Positions 37,253 through 47,302 of a stretch of DNA of 60,726 nt are shown one piece after another. The notes under the pieces are model-generated. The model was not told the DNA's origin. It worked only from the letters and a program-made list of their open reading frames with translations, and did no database searches. This DNA comes from Conidiobolus coronatus NRRL 28638 (taxonomy: Eukaryota > Entomophthoromycota > Entomophthoromycetes > Entomophthorales > Conidiobolaceae): positions 4,089 to 64,814 of the forward strand of contig KQ964598.1 in NCBI GenBank assembly GCA_001566745.1, read 5' to 3'. Numbering within the stretch: position 1 is the stretch's first letter; each line of letters opens with the position of its first letter. A program made the translations under genes and the position numbers.

Positions 37253-38021
37253 CTTCCATATCTCTAGGGCTTTAATTTAAAAATATTACCATCATAATTG
37301 AGGGTCGTCTGGTATCCATTTTTAAGAACCTTATCGGTAAACTCTTCCTTATCCGGCCAGCTATATAACGTAAACTCTCCAAGTTTATCACTTTTAAGAT
37401 TTACGCTAATTTTTTGCCTGCTGCCAGTCTTCATAATTCCGAGGACTGTGAAATTTTCTTCACTTAGCTCTTTGATAGAGCTAGGGGTTTCTATCTTGAA
37501 AGTATTATTTAAAGGGTTGTTATTAAAGGTTATTTTGTGGCCTACCCACTACTGTGGAGGAAGTAAATGCAGAGTCCAAGACTGTGTTAACTTCGTCATC
37601 ACTGGATATTACGTAAGCATCCTTACTTACCTTTTCTATAATTAGTTCGTGACTGATTGATTCGCAAGCTTCGTATAATATTTTCAGATTTGCATTAGTA
37701 GGGTACTCATCTATGAATTTTCTAATCTTAGACTCCCTCGCATTGTGATAAAATATTTCAACGGGTTTTAAGTTGAAGGTGGTAATCTCGGGAATGAGCA
37801 AAAGCTTCCCACAGCCTGATTTTTTAACGGGACCCAAGCAATCGATAAGCTCAAGCTTTTCAAGTTCCTTTAAACTATGTTCCGATAATTGTCCTTATGG
37901 AAGTGGAACTTTTGTAGAGAATTTAAGTTTAATTTATTTGACTCTGATTGGATTGTGTAAATATAACCTTTTTTTACAAAACCCACTTCTACAGGCAGGC
38001 GTACAAGCATCAAGGCACACA
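37253..38021 (-). pseudogene. Unidentified gene broken by frameshifts, running into the gap
   Basis: Three consecutive minus-strand frames read as one protein: about 38010-37870 (VEVGFVKKGYIYTIQSESNK), 37837-37523 (104 codons, starting GPVKKSGCGKLLLIPEITTF) and 37522-37253 (90 codons, with ENFTVLGIMKTGSRQKISVN and ending in FKLKP). Two small indels, near 37865 and 37523, separate them. The product would be at least 245 residues with alternating beta strands. The 5' end is lost in the N run. Family unknown. The clean frames between breaks suggest a recent loss, or assembly error close to the gap. Confidence 0.4.
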
Positions 38022-38285
38022 NNNNNNNNNNNNNNNNNNNNNNNNNNNNNNNNNNNNNNNNNNNNNNNNNNNNNNNNNNNNNNNNNNNNNNNNNNNNNNN
38101 NNNNNNNNNNNNNNNNNNNNNNNNNNNNNNNNNNNNNNNNNNNNNNNNNNNNNNNNNNNNNNNNNNNNNNNNNNNNNNNNNNNNNNNNNNNNNNNNNNNN
38201 NNNNNNNNNNNNNNNNNNNNNNNNNNNNNNNNNNNNNNNNNNNNNNNNNNNNNNNNNNNNNNNNNNNNNNNNNNNNNNNNNNNNN
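38022..38285. other. Assembly gap (264 N)
   Basis: A run of N. Reading frames crossing it are meaningless. Confidence 1.
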
Positions 38286-38346
38286 CCACTATAAAGCTGC
38301 TTGAGAATTATATACGCATCCTTACAGCCTTGATCTACCTTGATCG

Positions 38347-38835
38347 CTAAAGCGTGGGATTATTCCAATAAGCATGCTCTTCACAGTACAATCCTCTATT
38401 GCGAGCATTCCTACATCTGAGGATGTGGCAACAATAGGCGGAATGCTTTGATTTCAACCCAAAGCAATAAAGTATATTATCACCATCTTCTTTGCCGCAA
38501 TCGCAGCTATTTTGTAATTCAATATTTGCTGAATTGGGAGGTACGGAAGATATTTCTTCTCTAGCCTGATTTGCCTCAGAGGTGATATTGTAGGCTGCGT
38601 TTCTTTCCAAATTTTTAACCTTATCGAAGAGATTAACAACGAAAAGTATAAGTTGATTTAAAACAGAGCGACAAGATATTTTTTTACAACAAGCATGAAC
38701 TTGATTAGCTAGGGTATCAGTTAAATCATTTAGATTGTAGCCAGCAATTTTAACATATGGAACGACTTTAAATGTACTACTTTGCAATGCTTTACTAACA
38801 AAATTATGATAAATATAAAGATATTGGAGCCTCAA
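38347..38835 (-). CDS. Hypothetical protein with C-terminal Cys/His cluster
   Basis: A 162-codon minus-strand frame. The N-terminal two thirds are helical (with ACCKKISCRSVLNQLILFVV), and the C-terminus carries NSCDCGKEDGD, then YCCHILRCRNARNRGLYCEE followed by HAYW. The pattern C-x-C...C-C-H...C-x8-C-x2-H resembles the small zinc-binding 'C-R-N...Y-C-x-x-H' motif found at the ends of many fungal orphan and GIY-YIG/T5orf172-associated proteins. The start codon is uncertain. It is near the gap and could be the end of a longer gene. Confidence 0.35.
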   Translation of the reverse strand: MRLQYLYIYHNFVSKALQSSTFKVVPYVKIAGYNLNDLTDTLANQVHACCKKISCRSVLNQLILFVVNLFDKVKNLERNAAYNITSEANQAREEISSVPPNSANIELQNSCDCGKEDGDNILYCFGLKSKHSAYCCHILRCRNARNRGLYCEEHAYWNNPTL

Positions 38836-38897
38836 ATATAATACGATTCATATTATTTACACGATCTGCTACATTCATTTCAATTTTCAAACTGCAG

Positions 38898-39515
38898 TTG
38901 TTGGAGCAACTTATTATTATTTCTTTCGTGCAATCTATTGATACTATGACTCACGTTATTAACAAGCGTAATCAGGTATTACAAACTAAACAAGAAGAAT
39001 ATCAAAATATATTGTTATCTATACTAGAAGTAATCCGTCTTGTAGCTATTAGCTATTCCAAAATTAGGTCCTGGTTTATCAGCAGCTATCAGCATTGGTA
39101 TAAGTATTGGAAAACCAGGATCCAATTACGAAGGCATCTATAAGTATAATGCTTAGTAATACATCTCCGGCTAATGGCTTGGATATTGCACAAGTCGGCG
39201 GTAAAGATGCAGCAGTGATTTTTGGAGATGTTAGTGGTGTATCAACAGATATTAAGAATAATTATTTTGCTGGAGTTCTTAAATTACAAGGTGAATTACA
39301 GAATAATCCTGTTAATAAACGGGTTCAGGTTCTTACTAACATTATAAAAGATTCTGATGTTTATGGTGTTTTTAATAACAAGGTTTGCTAAGCTTTTTAT
39401 TAAGACAGCTCAAGAGCATGTTGTTATTAGAAATATATTTACCAATTATCAGCCATTGGCAGATTCACGAAAACTAACTTATACTGGAATAGACTTCGCT
39501 GATTTAAAGTAAACT
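38898..39515 (+). pseudogene. Broken unidentified gene
   Basis: Protein-like sequence passes through at least three plus-strand frames: 38898-39143, 39080-39391 (with GLDIAQVGGKDAAVIFGDVS and GVFNNK) and 39390-39510 (FIKTAQEHVVIRNIFTNYQP, ending GIDFADLK). The frames overlap at likely indels. No family recognised. Confidence 0.3.
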
Positions 39516-39615
39516 ACTCGAGGAGAAAGGACTATTGTATGTGTTTAGATATCTTCTAATTCTTTATACTTTCTACTTCCATCGAAAGCACCTACAGCTT
39601 GCCAGTCTGAAGTCT

Positions 39616-39900
39616 CTAAGATGGATTATCTAAATTGTAGTCAGCCATGATAGACCAAGCAGTTATATAATAACACCATCGTGGAATTTCATTAAATTTC
39701 ATTGAGCCATATACATACTTTTTAGATGCAGACAGAAAGTCGTCAACAGCACAGTAAACTAATGGCTCTAAATTTATATGTTGACAATACTTTTTGATAT
39801 AGTTTGATGTTATATCATAGTTGTTATTAACAATTAAAGAAAATACACAAAAGTCTCCCTGATTATTTATTTCTCTATCGAATAGTATTTCCGTTTTGCG
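39616..39900 (-). CDS. Short orphan ORF without ATG
   Basis: Ninety-four open codons (KTEILFDREINNQGDFCVFS at the start; MADYNLDNPS at the end) bounded by a TAA upstream. The residue style is close to that of the orphan genes at 40.7 and 60.0 kb. Probably a truncated 5' end of a small lineage-specific gene. Confidence 0.3.
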   Translation of the reverse strand, partial: RKTEILFDREINNQGDFCVFSLIVNNNYDITSNYIKKYCQHINLEPLVYCAVDDFLSASKKYVYGSMKFNEIPRWCYYITAWSIMADYNLDNPS

Positions 39901-40003
39901 TTATTGTTCGGAAGATACACCATTTCGTGAATCTGTAGTAAAAGCACTTTATCCTGACCTCAATCACGATGTTATCAGAAAAGTTCAGCGGTTTTTAACT
40001 TCC

Positions 40004-40047
40004 TTGTTTTACCAAAAACAGCACTTTGTTTTACCAAAAACAGCACT
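40004..40047. repeat. 22-bp perfect tandem duplication
   Basis: Two adjacent identical copies of a 22-mer that begins ttgttttaccaaaaacagca (40004-40025 and 40026-40047). Confidence 0.85.
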
Positions 40048-40157
40048 AGTTACTCTACGACTATGTCTCTTAATTAAGTCCTTCATATTATAGCTATTAG
40101 ACTGATTTTGGCAGAATCCATGTGATACTAAAGCCTAGCTAAAGTAGAGTAGCCTGA

Positions 40158-40520
40158 TCTAAAGCCAGCTTGGTTATTAGAACGGTAGTTTTTAATATGC
40201 TCTCTTGCTTTTTGAATGTCTAAGAAATTTTCAAAAATAGGGTCAGGGTAGGAAGTATATTATCTTGTGTAAAGAGAGTTTGGTAGTATTGGTTAGCATC
40301 TTCTAAAGGAGAGAGCTCGCTAGTTCTAGACTTTATAGTAGAGAAATTAAGTTGTGTCTGCATATGATGTTTAAAGAGTATAAATTCTTAAGAAATACAG
40401 ACGACTTATAGTTAGATACTTCACCTAAAGAAAGATCACTCACAGTAATAATATAGGTGGTAAGGGCCCAATCTGGATTGTTAAGAGAGATTAAAGTAGA
40501 GGGAGAGTTTAAGGACATAA
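40158..40520 (-). mobile_element. Non-LTR retrotransposon (LINE) ORF2 fragment
   Basis: Minus-strand pieces in shifting frames give LEDANQYYQTLFTQDNILP, then DPIFENFLDIQKAREHIKNY and RSNNQAGFRSGYST. The order '(Y/F)YQxLF - helix - K-x-x-x-A-G' matches the linker between endonuclease and reverse transcriptase in LINE ORF2 proteins, or the QxGFRxGxST block inside the reverse transcriptase. Catalytic reverse transcriptase motifs are not present. Strongly decayed. Confidence 0.35.
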
Positions 40521-40665
40521 TAGTGCCTAAGTTAGTATAGATTAAGTCGTGGATTAAGTCTTCACTTTCTTACTATCTAACTTAGAAAGTTTAAATCTAA
40601 TTGGGTGGAAATAAACATTGTCTAATGAAATAATATTAATTAAAATAATCCATAGAAAAAGAATA

Positions 40666-41322
40666 ATGAAAAAAGATTGTCGAGATCTGCAGCATTCTAC
40701 TGCACCTAGATTTGCCTCAGCAAATCATTTAACTGTACAGAGAAAAGATGGGAAGATAGTAAAAATATATGATAGGTACTACCAAACATATGGGTATCCG
40801 AACAAATACTTGTTTGATGATGTGCAAAATAACTTAAAGAACACTGAATTCAAAATTGAAACAATAAATCCTGAGTTTAACTTTGCAAGAGAAAGATGCA
40901 ATAAATATGGAAAATTAAACATAAGCAGTGCTGTTTTAATCCAACCAGAACATGGCGGTACGGCCTATAAAGATATGAATTTTTATTGTGTCGAACATTA
41001 TAGCAGAGGGTTTGAATTAGCTTCAGAAAGAGGAATAGATTTGGACAAGAATTTCTATGATATAGCCAAAAGAAATTTGGTAAAAGAATTAAATGTGGAA
41101 CCTGAAGCGTTAAAACTATTTGATATAAAAGGAATAATCATAAGCGACAATGAATCTTTTATTTATCTATACACAATAAATAATTGGAACACTGTTAAAA
41201 AATATATACCAGAAAATATTGAAGATAAAAATTTAATAAGAAGCAGCTTCTGCGACTACAGTTTATTAAAAGGTTGGTCACAATGGCATATTGAACGTTA
41301 TTATGAATTATCTAAGGTATAG
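40666..41322 (+). CDS. Orphan protein, intact
   Basis: ATG at 40666 gives 218 codons; the frame extends upstream to a TTG without support. It is rich in Asn, Tyr, Lys and Glu, with no signal peptide or membrane segment. A potential metal site is formed by RCNKYGK and NFYCVEHYSRGF, but spacing is not that of a known finger. The C-terminus ends in KGWSQWHIERYYELSKV. Not recognised. The intact frame in decayed surroundings suggests selection or recent acquisition. Confidence 0.45.
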   Translation: MKKDCRDLQHSTAPRFASANHLTVQRKDGKIVKIYDRYYQTYGYPNKYLFDDVQNNLKNTEFKIETINPEFNFARERCNKYGKLNISSAVLIQPEHGGTAYKDMNFYCVEHYSRGFELASERGIDLDKNFYDIAKRNLVKELNVEPEALKLFDIKGIIISDNESFIYLYTINNWNTVKKYIPENIEDKNLIRSSFCDYSLLKGWSQWHIERYYELSKV

Positions 41323-41495
41323 ATAGAATTTATACATCAAATAAGAGCACTTCTTCTCAGCTGCATGGCTAAATACTTCATAGAGGTTTAATAAGATACG
41401 TTTATTATAACCAGAATCGTTAAATTTGGTCTTTCTCCTAGGATGTTAGGAAACTACCCACCCTTGTAATACACAGAACAAACATAATATTTAGT

Positions 41496-42060
41496 TCATC
41501 TATTACCCAGGGTTTGCACCAGAGGTAGCTTATTTTCTTTCATAAAATGATAATAAGAATTTGTTAATAACAATAATATAACCTTTGTCACTGTTTCTGT
41601 GGTTAGCGCAGCCTTTGGTGAGTGTAAGTGTCTGAGTTTCTCCTCTTTCACGGCAAACAGTAAACTTTTGTAATCTTTTTCAACAAAACTCTTTGATTGC
41701 TCCTCTACCACAAATTCAGGTTAGCTAACCAAAAAAGTCCAGTACATTTTAAAGCTGTTCATAACTACATCTGACGAATCTCATCTATAAGAGCAAAAAT
41801 TAGAGTGAGATCTATACCAGTCTTGGTGTTATTAAACCTGTAAGCCTCTGCTTTATACTCTGATAAAAGAATACCATTAGGGAACTTACCACCCAACATA
41901 TAAGATGCTAGCTGCATGATGCCATCAGAGCTGAATCCCTCTTCTTGTTCTAAATGGTGTTTGCACTGTATAACAAGTAAAGATTTTTCTCTAACAATTA
42001 CCGAACCTCTATTAGATCTTCTAGTTCTTTCATGGATGAGTTTATCCGGTTTAATATTCG
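41496..42060 (-). pseudogene. PD-(D/E)XK-like gene remnant
   Basis: The minus strand from 42060 reads REKSLLVIQCKHHLEQEEG, then ASYMLGGKFPNGILLSEYKA (to TAG near 41771). After a stop it continues as VEEQSKSFVEKDYKSLLFAV and NSYYHFMKENKLPLV (to 41496). IQCK occupies the E-x-K position of the nuclease core and FPNGIL matches the same block in the intact small protein at 5118-5594, so the two are related. The first catalytic Glu of E-x-K has become Gln and the frame is broken, so this copy is inactive. Confidence 0.5.
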
Positions 42061-42417
42061 CGGGTATGGTTATAGTGTATTTTTAGTGTTGAAACTATTA
42101 ACACATGGTATTAATACAAATTTTGATCTTTTATACTATAGTAGCTGTAGTATTTGATTGTTGGATATTTGGATTTTGTTGACTTATGATTTCATCATAT
42201 AACACTAAAAGGTTATATCCTGTTGCAATAAATTGTTTCGCTAGTTGGATCAAGAGAAAGCATATTAGATATACCAGCATCTTTCTCAAGTAATTGTATA
42301 ATTCCTAGTAGCTGAGAAGAATTGTTTAGATGAACACCTATTATTCCAAGAAAATCAAGTGGGTGACAAACGAACATAACAACTTTATCCAAGGGTTAGT
42401 TTGAACTATTTACTACC
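42061..42417. other. AT-rich spacer
   Basis: No frame or repeat of note. A higher-G+C segment starts abruptly at about 42430 with the CAP-like fragment. Confidence 0.35.
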
Positions 42418-42963
42418 TTGAGGGTGTCTGGGACTCAACCACCCAAGTCTGGAGTTTTTGAAGAAGCTAGAAAGTCCCTTTGTTTGAGCAACAAATTCCG
42501 TAGAGCTAACGGTAAGGCTCCCTTAAAGATGTCTCCTACTCTTTGTGGAACTTCTCTCAAACAATCAGTTTCCATGGCTAATGCTCGTAGCCTTAACCAC
42601 GATGGTGATAACGGTATCCAACACGGTGACCGTCTCAAGGAAGCCGGTTTCACTTGGTCCTTCGCTGCCGAAAAACATTGCCTTCAACCCCCACAATGTC
42701 GAAAAGGTACAAGAATCCTGGGAAAACTCCGATGGTCACAAGTCAATCTCTTATCTGAAGCCACTTGCTTCGGTTATGGTCAAAACAAGCAATCTATCCC
42801 TGAAATTTGCTACAGCCAAAACTTTGCCTCTCCCTCTGATGCCCAAGCTGTTTGCTATGTTGATAACTACTCCGATTGAGAAAACAATGGAAGGAATTTT
42901 AACTACCATCTTTAAGTTGAACTCTCTCCCAACAAATAGGCCTTGTGTTACACCCAATGGTTA
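42418..42963 (+). pseudogene. CAP/SCP (PR-1-like) secreted protein fragment, frameshifted
   Basis: One frame (42418-42680) gives NKFRRANGKAPLKMSPTLCG, then SMANARSLNHDGDN, GDRLKEAGFTWSFAAE. The adjoining frame (about 42665-42730) gives NIAFNPHNVEKVQESWENSD followed by GHKS. Together these are the CAP-domain blocks: N-x-x-R-x-x-(x)G-x-x-P-L, the H of the cavity, R-L-x-x-A-G-(F/Y)-x-W-x-x-x-A-E-N-I-A and W-x-x-S-x-G-H. One frameshift in 'AE(K)NIA' splits them, and later blocks (TCFGYG, YSQNFASPSDA) also shift frame. Pry1-type CAP proteins bind sterols and are secreted. The DNA is clearly more G+C-rich than its flanks. Confidence 0.65.
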
Positions 42964-42969
42964 GTTAAC

Positions 42970-43128
42970 AGGATGACTGTTCGATTAGTTGCAGCTATAG
43001 CTTTCACTGATCTATTGGCCCATGTTGGGGAATACTATTCTGTTTCAAATGCTAGTCTCCCGCTTAGTTCCACGATTTGTGCCCCGGTTATTGGATTTAG
43101 ACTTTTTGCCAGAGCCTTTTAGTCTTGT
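42970..43128 (+). pseudogene. Possible fungal GPCR fragment (TM2-TM3)
   Basis: The plus strand reads NRMTVRLVAAIAFTDLLAHV, then SLPLSSTICAPVIGFRLFAR and a stop. The pattern 'R-x-S/T-x-R-L-x-x-A-I-A-x-x-D-L-x-x-x-x' followed by Cys and a 'G-F-(F/R)-x-x-(F/S)' helix resembles helices 2 and 3 of Git3/cAR-like receptors of fungi. Too short to be certain. Confidence 0.3.
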
Positions 43129-43622
43129 AGGTCAAAATACATATAATAGACGCATCTTACCTGTGTTTGGATCAGCATTTGCACACACAGAGCAAAGTAC
43201 AGCAGCATCAATAAGAGTTTTGTAATATTATTCATTAATGAGTCTATAGATGAGCATAAGAAGCAACAGAGTATGCTTGGATCTTGCGAAGCTTATAAAA
43301 TCAAAGATACAAAATAGTATGTTATGGAACAAGTTCTTAATGGTGTTAAGATGAATGTATTAGGCGTGCATCCTATTAAATTATCAGAGATAGCCAATTG
43401 GGATTCTTAGGGCAATGCTATAATCGATAACATTTAGTAGTGGCTGACTGTCTTTGAAAAGCATTACTAACCAGTACAACGTTTCCAGACGTATGGGAAA
43501 CAAATTAATATGTTTGGGTTATATCGATAAAAAGCAGAGTGGGATTTTCTAAAAGAGCAAGCTTTTTTCCTAATATTCCAGAAAACAGGGCAATCTAACC
43601 TTCTTTTAAAAGAAGTCTAGGT
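43129..43622. other. Decayed spacer
   Basis: Only short runs of open codons (for example 43320-43410, VLNGVKMNVLGVHPIKLSEI). No identifiable feature. Confidence 0.3.
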
Positions 43623-44211
43623 TTAGCTCATGTAATAGGGAGTTAGAGAAAGAGCATATTTTCTTAATGCTGCCAAATACAAAAATAATATTTTTCTATC
43701 TTGATTATTAGAGAGAGACAAAGGCTTGGATTTAGGAAATTTGTTAACCACAAGGGGAATATTTGGAGGTTCAGATTCGGTCAAACAATCCAAGTATGAT
43801 TCAGTAATGTATGATGAATAAAAATATAGGCAATCAGCATCAAATTTGATTTCTATCATTCTTTCTGGATGAACTTTATCCATTAAGGCTCTATTTTTTT
43901 GAGATGCGGCTATCATGTTTGCAATTAGTTGGGTGTCACGCTTTCTCCATCTGTTATCAAACCTACATTTGTCTTCATCTAACACCCAAATAATTTCGGC
44001 CCCTCTTCTGCCTTCTTTGTCGGCATTTGCCGCGAAAGTCTCATCAGATATCTGCAGATCGAGCACACAAGTTCTTAGGGTAAGGTGGAGACCATCATCA
44101 AAATTAGCTTCCGTAAGCAAGAAATTCATAAGATCATGAATATAACGTTCGACACGAGGGGGTTGTACATCAGCATAATTATTATTGACTACGAGTTTTA
44201 ATTTTGATAGA
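43623..44211 (-). pseudogene. 5'-truncated fungal hypothetical protein
   Basis: An open minus-strand frame of about 190 codons (internal ATG at 44129, open upstream to about 44211 without a start). It contains GRRGAEIIWVLDEDKCRFDN, then RDTQLIANMIAASQKNRAL, DADCLYFYSSYITESYLDCL and SNNQDRKILFLYLAALRKYA. The regular alternation and the E-x-x-W-x-x-x-E-D-K block look like a multicopy fungal family whose C-terminal domain this is, but I cannot name it. The 5' end abuts a different minus-strand frame at 44198, so it was probably truncated by a rearrangement. Confidence 0.4.
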
Positions 44212-44446
44212 AAAGAATGTATATTTTGGGGAAGTGTGCATATTCTTGGGGTTTATATTTTCTTATTTCGTCTATATTAAAATCGTCTAAATACAAGTCT
44301 CGGTGTTCCTGATCTACATCTTCTTCATCAAATACTATATTATTTTCAGCAATGTCATGGTTTATGATATCCTCAAAGTCATCAGTTTCATTAATACTAA
44401 TGTTAAGATACTTCTCCGCCTTTCCCAAATTTCGAGGTGGGTTCAA
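44198..44446 (-). other. Short acidic minus-strand frame
   Basis: Eighty-two codons, with ETDDFEDIINHDIAENNIVF and EEDVDQEHRDLYLDDFNIDE. Overlaps a plus-strand frame at 44303. The acidity and the absence of stops suggest a real remnant, possibly of viral or host origin; unidentified. Confidence 0.25.
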
Positions 44447-44850
44447 GATGCACCTGTCGAAGTATACAAGAAGTATCCCATTGTAGATGAATCAGCTAGC
44501 GACATGTATAATGAATGTATAGATATGTATCCTATGCCATATCGAATGGAGTGCATCGTTAAAAGACGAACAAATCAAATAGAAGATAGTAAATTCTGGG
44601 CAGGTTGTGAGATCAAACGAAAGAGGCTAGCACTGCATTACTATAAATGGTTAGGTGACAAAACAAGGTATTCGGAGATAATGAAAAAACAAAGAAAATA
44701 GTAATATATCCAATAGATAAAGTCAAAAAACCACTAAAAGAAAGAAGTTATAGAGATGAAGCAAAGGATACATTGGATGTAGTTATATATATGTATGGAG
44801 ATCAGAAGAGAAGAGATGGCCATAGAGTTGTGTATTTCCCAGACCATTAG
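44420..44850 (+). pseudogene. Unidentified plus-strand gene remnant with frameshift
   Basis: Reads EVYKKYPIVDESASDMYNEC, MECIVKRRTNQIEDSKFWAG, then after a frame change near 44695 continues as IYPIDKVKKPLKERSYRDEA and KRRDGHRVVYFPDH to 44850. Lys/Arg/Tyr-rich. It lies next to the RNA polymerase-like fragments and may belong to the same viral source. Confidence 0.3.
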
Positions 44851-44991
44851 TATGATAATTATGTTTTTGATGACATACCATCCTACGCCTAAATCATGTA
44901 TCTAATACCAAGATTATCTATATCCATGAGGTAATTACGCAGCAGTACTCATATATTCATACTGTTATATGTACTGATAAACTTTAAAATA

Positions 44992-45512
44992 TTATTCCAA
45001 GTCTTCTTCGTAATTGAAAGATATAGAATAGTCTATTAAAGTTTTGTTGTATGTTGAGTTATACTTCCCAGTAAAGGTCAAAAATTCAAGTAGAATACCT
45101 GTATGTTGATTTAGCTCTATTATCTTGCTTAACCTTTTCTTAGTATCATAGATGATGTTTGATACCCTGTGTATTTCTGTGTTTATAGCATCTATGCTAG
45201 ATTCATTGCAAATATACTTACATTCCTGGTGTATATGCACTAAGTATTGCCAGAGATAAAAGATATTGTATTTTTTAAATTAATGTTAAACCTTACATTG
45301 TTATTGCCTATGCTTTCTAAACTAGAAAACTCTTCGAAATTAATATACAAACAGAGAAATGGCTTAAATTTGACATTATATACAACGATATTAATCCCTT
45401 TGTCACTGTTATTCAACAGATTATTAAATCTATCTATATTGTTTGTCTTATCCATATCTTCAGCTAAGAAGTGGAAAGACAGTAATAAGGAAGACACAAT
45501 CAGCGAATCCAA
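44992..45512 (-). pseudogene. RNA polymerase largest-subunit-like C-terminal fragment, copy A
   Basis: Two consecutive minus-strand frames (45512-45240 and 45240-44992) separated by a stop. The second contains KRLSKIIELNQHTGILLEFL then TFTGKYN and ends NYEEDLE. This aligns with copy B on the opposite strand (LSTIIDLNDHTELLLDFLTY) and so with the RPB1 domain 5 block 'I-x-x-(V/I)-x-x-x-x-x-x-(R/D)-H-x-x-L-L-x-x-x-M-T-x-x-G'. The GIEAAR motif itself is not conserved in this copy. Probably an inactive, diverged viral RNA polymerase piece. Confidence 0.45.
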
Positions 45513-45547
45513 TAAGTTGCTTGGTAACAGCTACAAAGAGGTAAAGA

Positions 45548-46010
45548 TTGTTGTCAGGAATGATATTTTCAACCCTTTTCGGGGGAAGCAAAAGGGTAAG
45601 GGCCATAACCTTTAAGTTTGATGAATATATACAGAAAGACACCACTTGCTTTACGATATCAGGCGATAAAAAGTTGTCTGACATTCTAGCTATTGAGAGA
45701 TTAGTATCCTTTGAGTATCAAGATCTCGACAAAGCAAGATCCTTGTACGGAATAGAAGCTGCAAGGGAGATAGCCAAGAATAGATTGTCAACAATCATAG
45801 ATCTCAACGACCATACAGAACTTTTGCTGGATTTTCTTACTTACAGAGGGGGAACACAGAATGGAGTACAACAGCAGTCTCATAAAAAGTTTGACTAGCA
45901 ACAAAATAAAAAAGAGTATAATGGATTATTCCCTGGAACCGGGTTATGAAGAGGATGACCAATCTAAGTTTTTGATGGACAGTCTGTTGGCTTCCTCTGA
46001 TGAGGAATAG
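45548..46010 (+). pseudogene. RNA polymerase largest-subunit (RPB1-like) C-terminal fragment, copy B
   Basis: The plus-strand frame gives AITFKFDEYIQKD, then LYGIEAAREIAKNRLSTIID then LNDHTELLLDFLTYRG. GIEAAR followed by an amphipathic helix, an H and an M/L-T-x-x-G turn is the hallmark of domain 5 of multisubunit RNA polymerase largest subunits. It is not host RPB1, since the flanking residues differ strongly and no CTD follows. A frameshift at a run of five G (about 45855-45859) moves the reading frame into EYNSSLIKSLTSNKIKKSIM, ending DSLLASSDEE at TAG 46008. The N-terminal catalytic part (NADFDGD) is absent from the window. Head-to-head with copy A, 35 bp apart. Confidence 0.55.
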
Positions 46011-46532
46011 TTTCTTCTGAGAAAAATACTAGGTAAAGAAAACCTCCTTTTACATATCGATATGCTTGTAAACTTTCTCTGTGAAAAAAGATAAACAATG
46101 AAATTCTGAAAAATCCTGAAGTTAAAACATTATCCTTTTAATATTCATAGGTAGCATAAATTCAGGATACTTGCAGCTAGTTGAAGGTGCAAAAATGGTA
46201 ACCCCTTGGAACAAAAGAAGAAAAACCTAGTGAAATAGAAGATAAAACTTGTCGAGAGATCGGGTTTAATTTTGAAAACGATGCTTCAAATTAAGGAAAA
46301 GTATAAATTAGAGGATTTAGGCCGCGGGAGTGTATTTCGGGAGATTCAAAACAGGTAAAGAACAAGCAAATATTTTAATCGAAAAAAATATATTTATTAC
46401 AATTATTTTCTTAATGGATAAATTAGATAAATTCTTGACACTGAGTATATTCCTGTCCATGTTAGCAGGGGTGCTTATTGGGTATTGTGTACAGCACTTT
46501 CAGCTCACACCCGCCAACAACACGATCTAAGT
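46011..46532. other. Spacer with a possible small membrane ORF
   Basis: A 66-codon plus-strand frame at 46330-46530 (TTG/other start) includes a hydrophobic stretch FLTLSIFLSMLAGVLIGYCV. From its own ATG it would be a small single-pass protein. No other feature. Confidence 0.25.
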
Positions 46533-46927
46533 ATAAGATATCCAAGGATTGGGTCAACTTACCCTATAAGAATAGATTTGAAATAATTAAAACTGTAAAC
46601 AAGCGCGCTACACCTGAAGAAGTAATAGACAAATAATTGAAATTTCTTGAAGCCCATTTAGGAAAAGAAGAATATATGGGAATGGTTTCAAAAATCGATA
46701 GCGTTGAAAGTGATTTGGCACCTTCTGATGATGAGGAGAAAGATACTGAAAAGAATGATCCAATTGATGCAGACGTAGGCGTATTTGGGGACAGGACTTT
46801 CAAAGAATTTGTCGAAATATTAGTTACCAAGCGCAGGAATATCGATAGAGAGCGTGGACATAAAGTCCTCACGTATATTGAATTTGATAAGGGGACGAAG
46901 CTCAGCAACATGTTAGTGAGCTATTGA
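46533..46927 (+). pseudogene. Possible eIF3c (Nip1) fragment
   Basis: The plus strand reads DWVNLPYKNRFEIIKTVNKR, a TAA at about 46635, then LKFLEAHLGKEEYMGMVSKI, an acidic run DLAPSDDEEKDTEKNDPIDA and FKEFVEILVTKRRNIDRERG followed by HKVLTYI. An acidic linker followed by '(L/V)-x-x-I-(L)-x-x-R-(G/R)-x-x-x-(T/I)-D-R' is the pattern of eIF3 subunit c before its core. The similarity is moderate, and the nonsense codon and truncated 3' end make it a remnant in any case. Confidence 0.3.
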
Positions 46928-47302
46928 GAAAGTAACTGCTCATTAGTAAAAGATTGGGATTGCTTCAGAGACATCAACTGCTGAATCAAGAATTAATGGC
47001 AAATTATTTCGTAAGACGCGTAGCTTGGGTATTGTTACTATCGTAATTATTGTTATAGTAAGGAAGAGTATATAGATAAAATATTAAAAAAATTAATACC
47101 ATTAGGTAAAAGCAAAGTTGTGTTATAAACAACCGGATACAATGAAGGATGAACTAGAACAATTACTTGTTGATTAGAAGCAGGGTGGTAATCTATAAGA
47201 TGTTCCAGAACATTTTCTAATTTAAACCCGCTAAATTAAATTTTTATTTTTTAATATATATAGCCCTGTTTGTGACTTTGAAAAAAAAATCAGGTATTTA
47301 TC
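46928..47302. other. Upstream region of UBA4
   Basis: No gene. A TATA-like tttttaatatatatagccc at 47250-47268 lies about 40 bp before the start codon at 47303. Confidence 0.4.

Noticed and set aside
37773-38304. Long frames through the N run
   Set aside because: The open length is an artefact of undefined bases.
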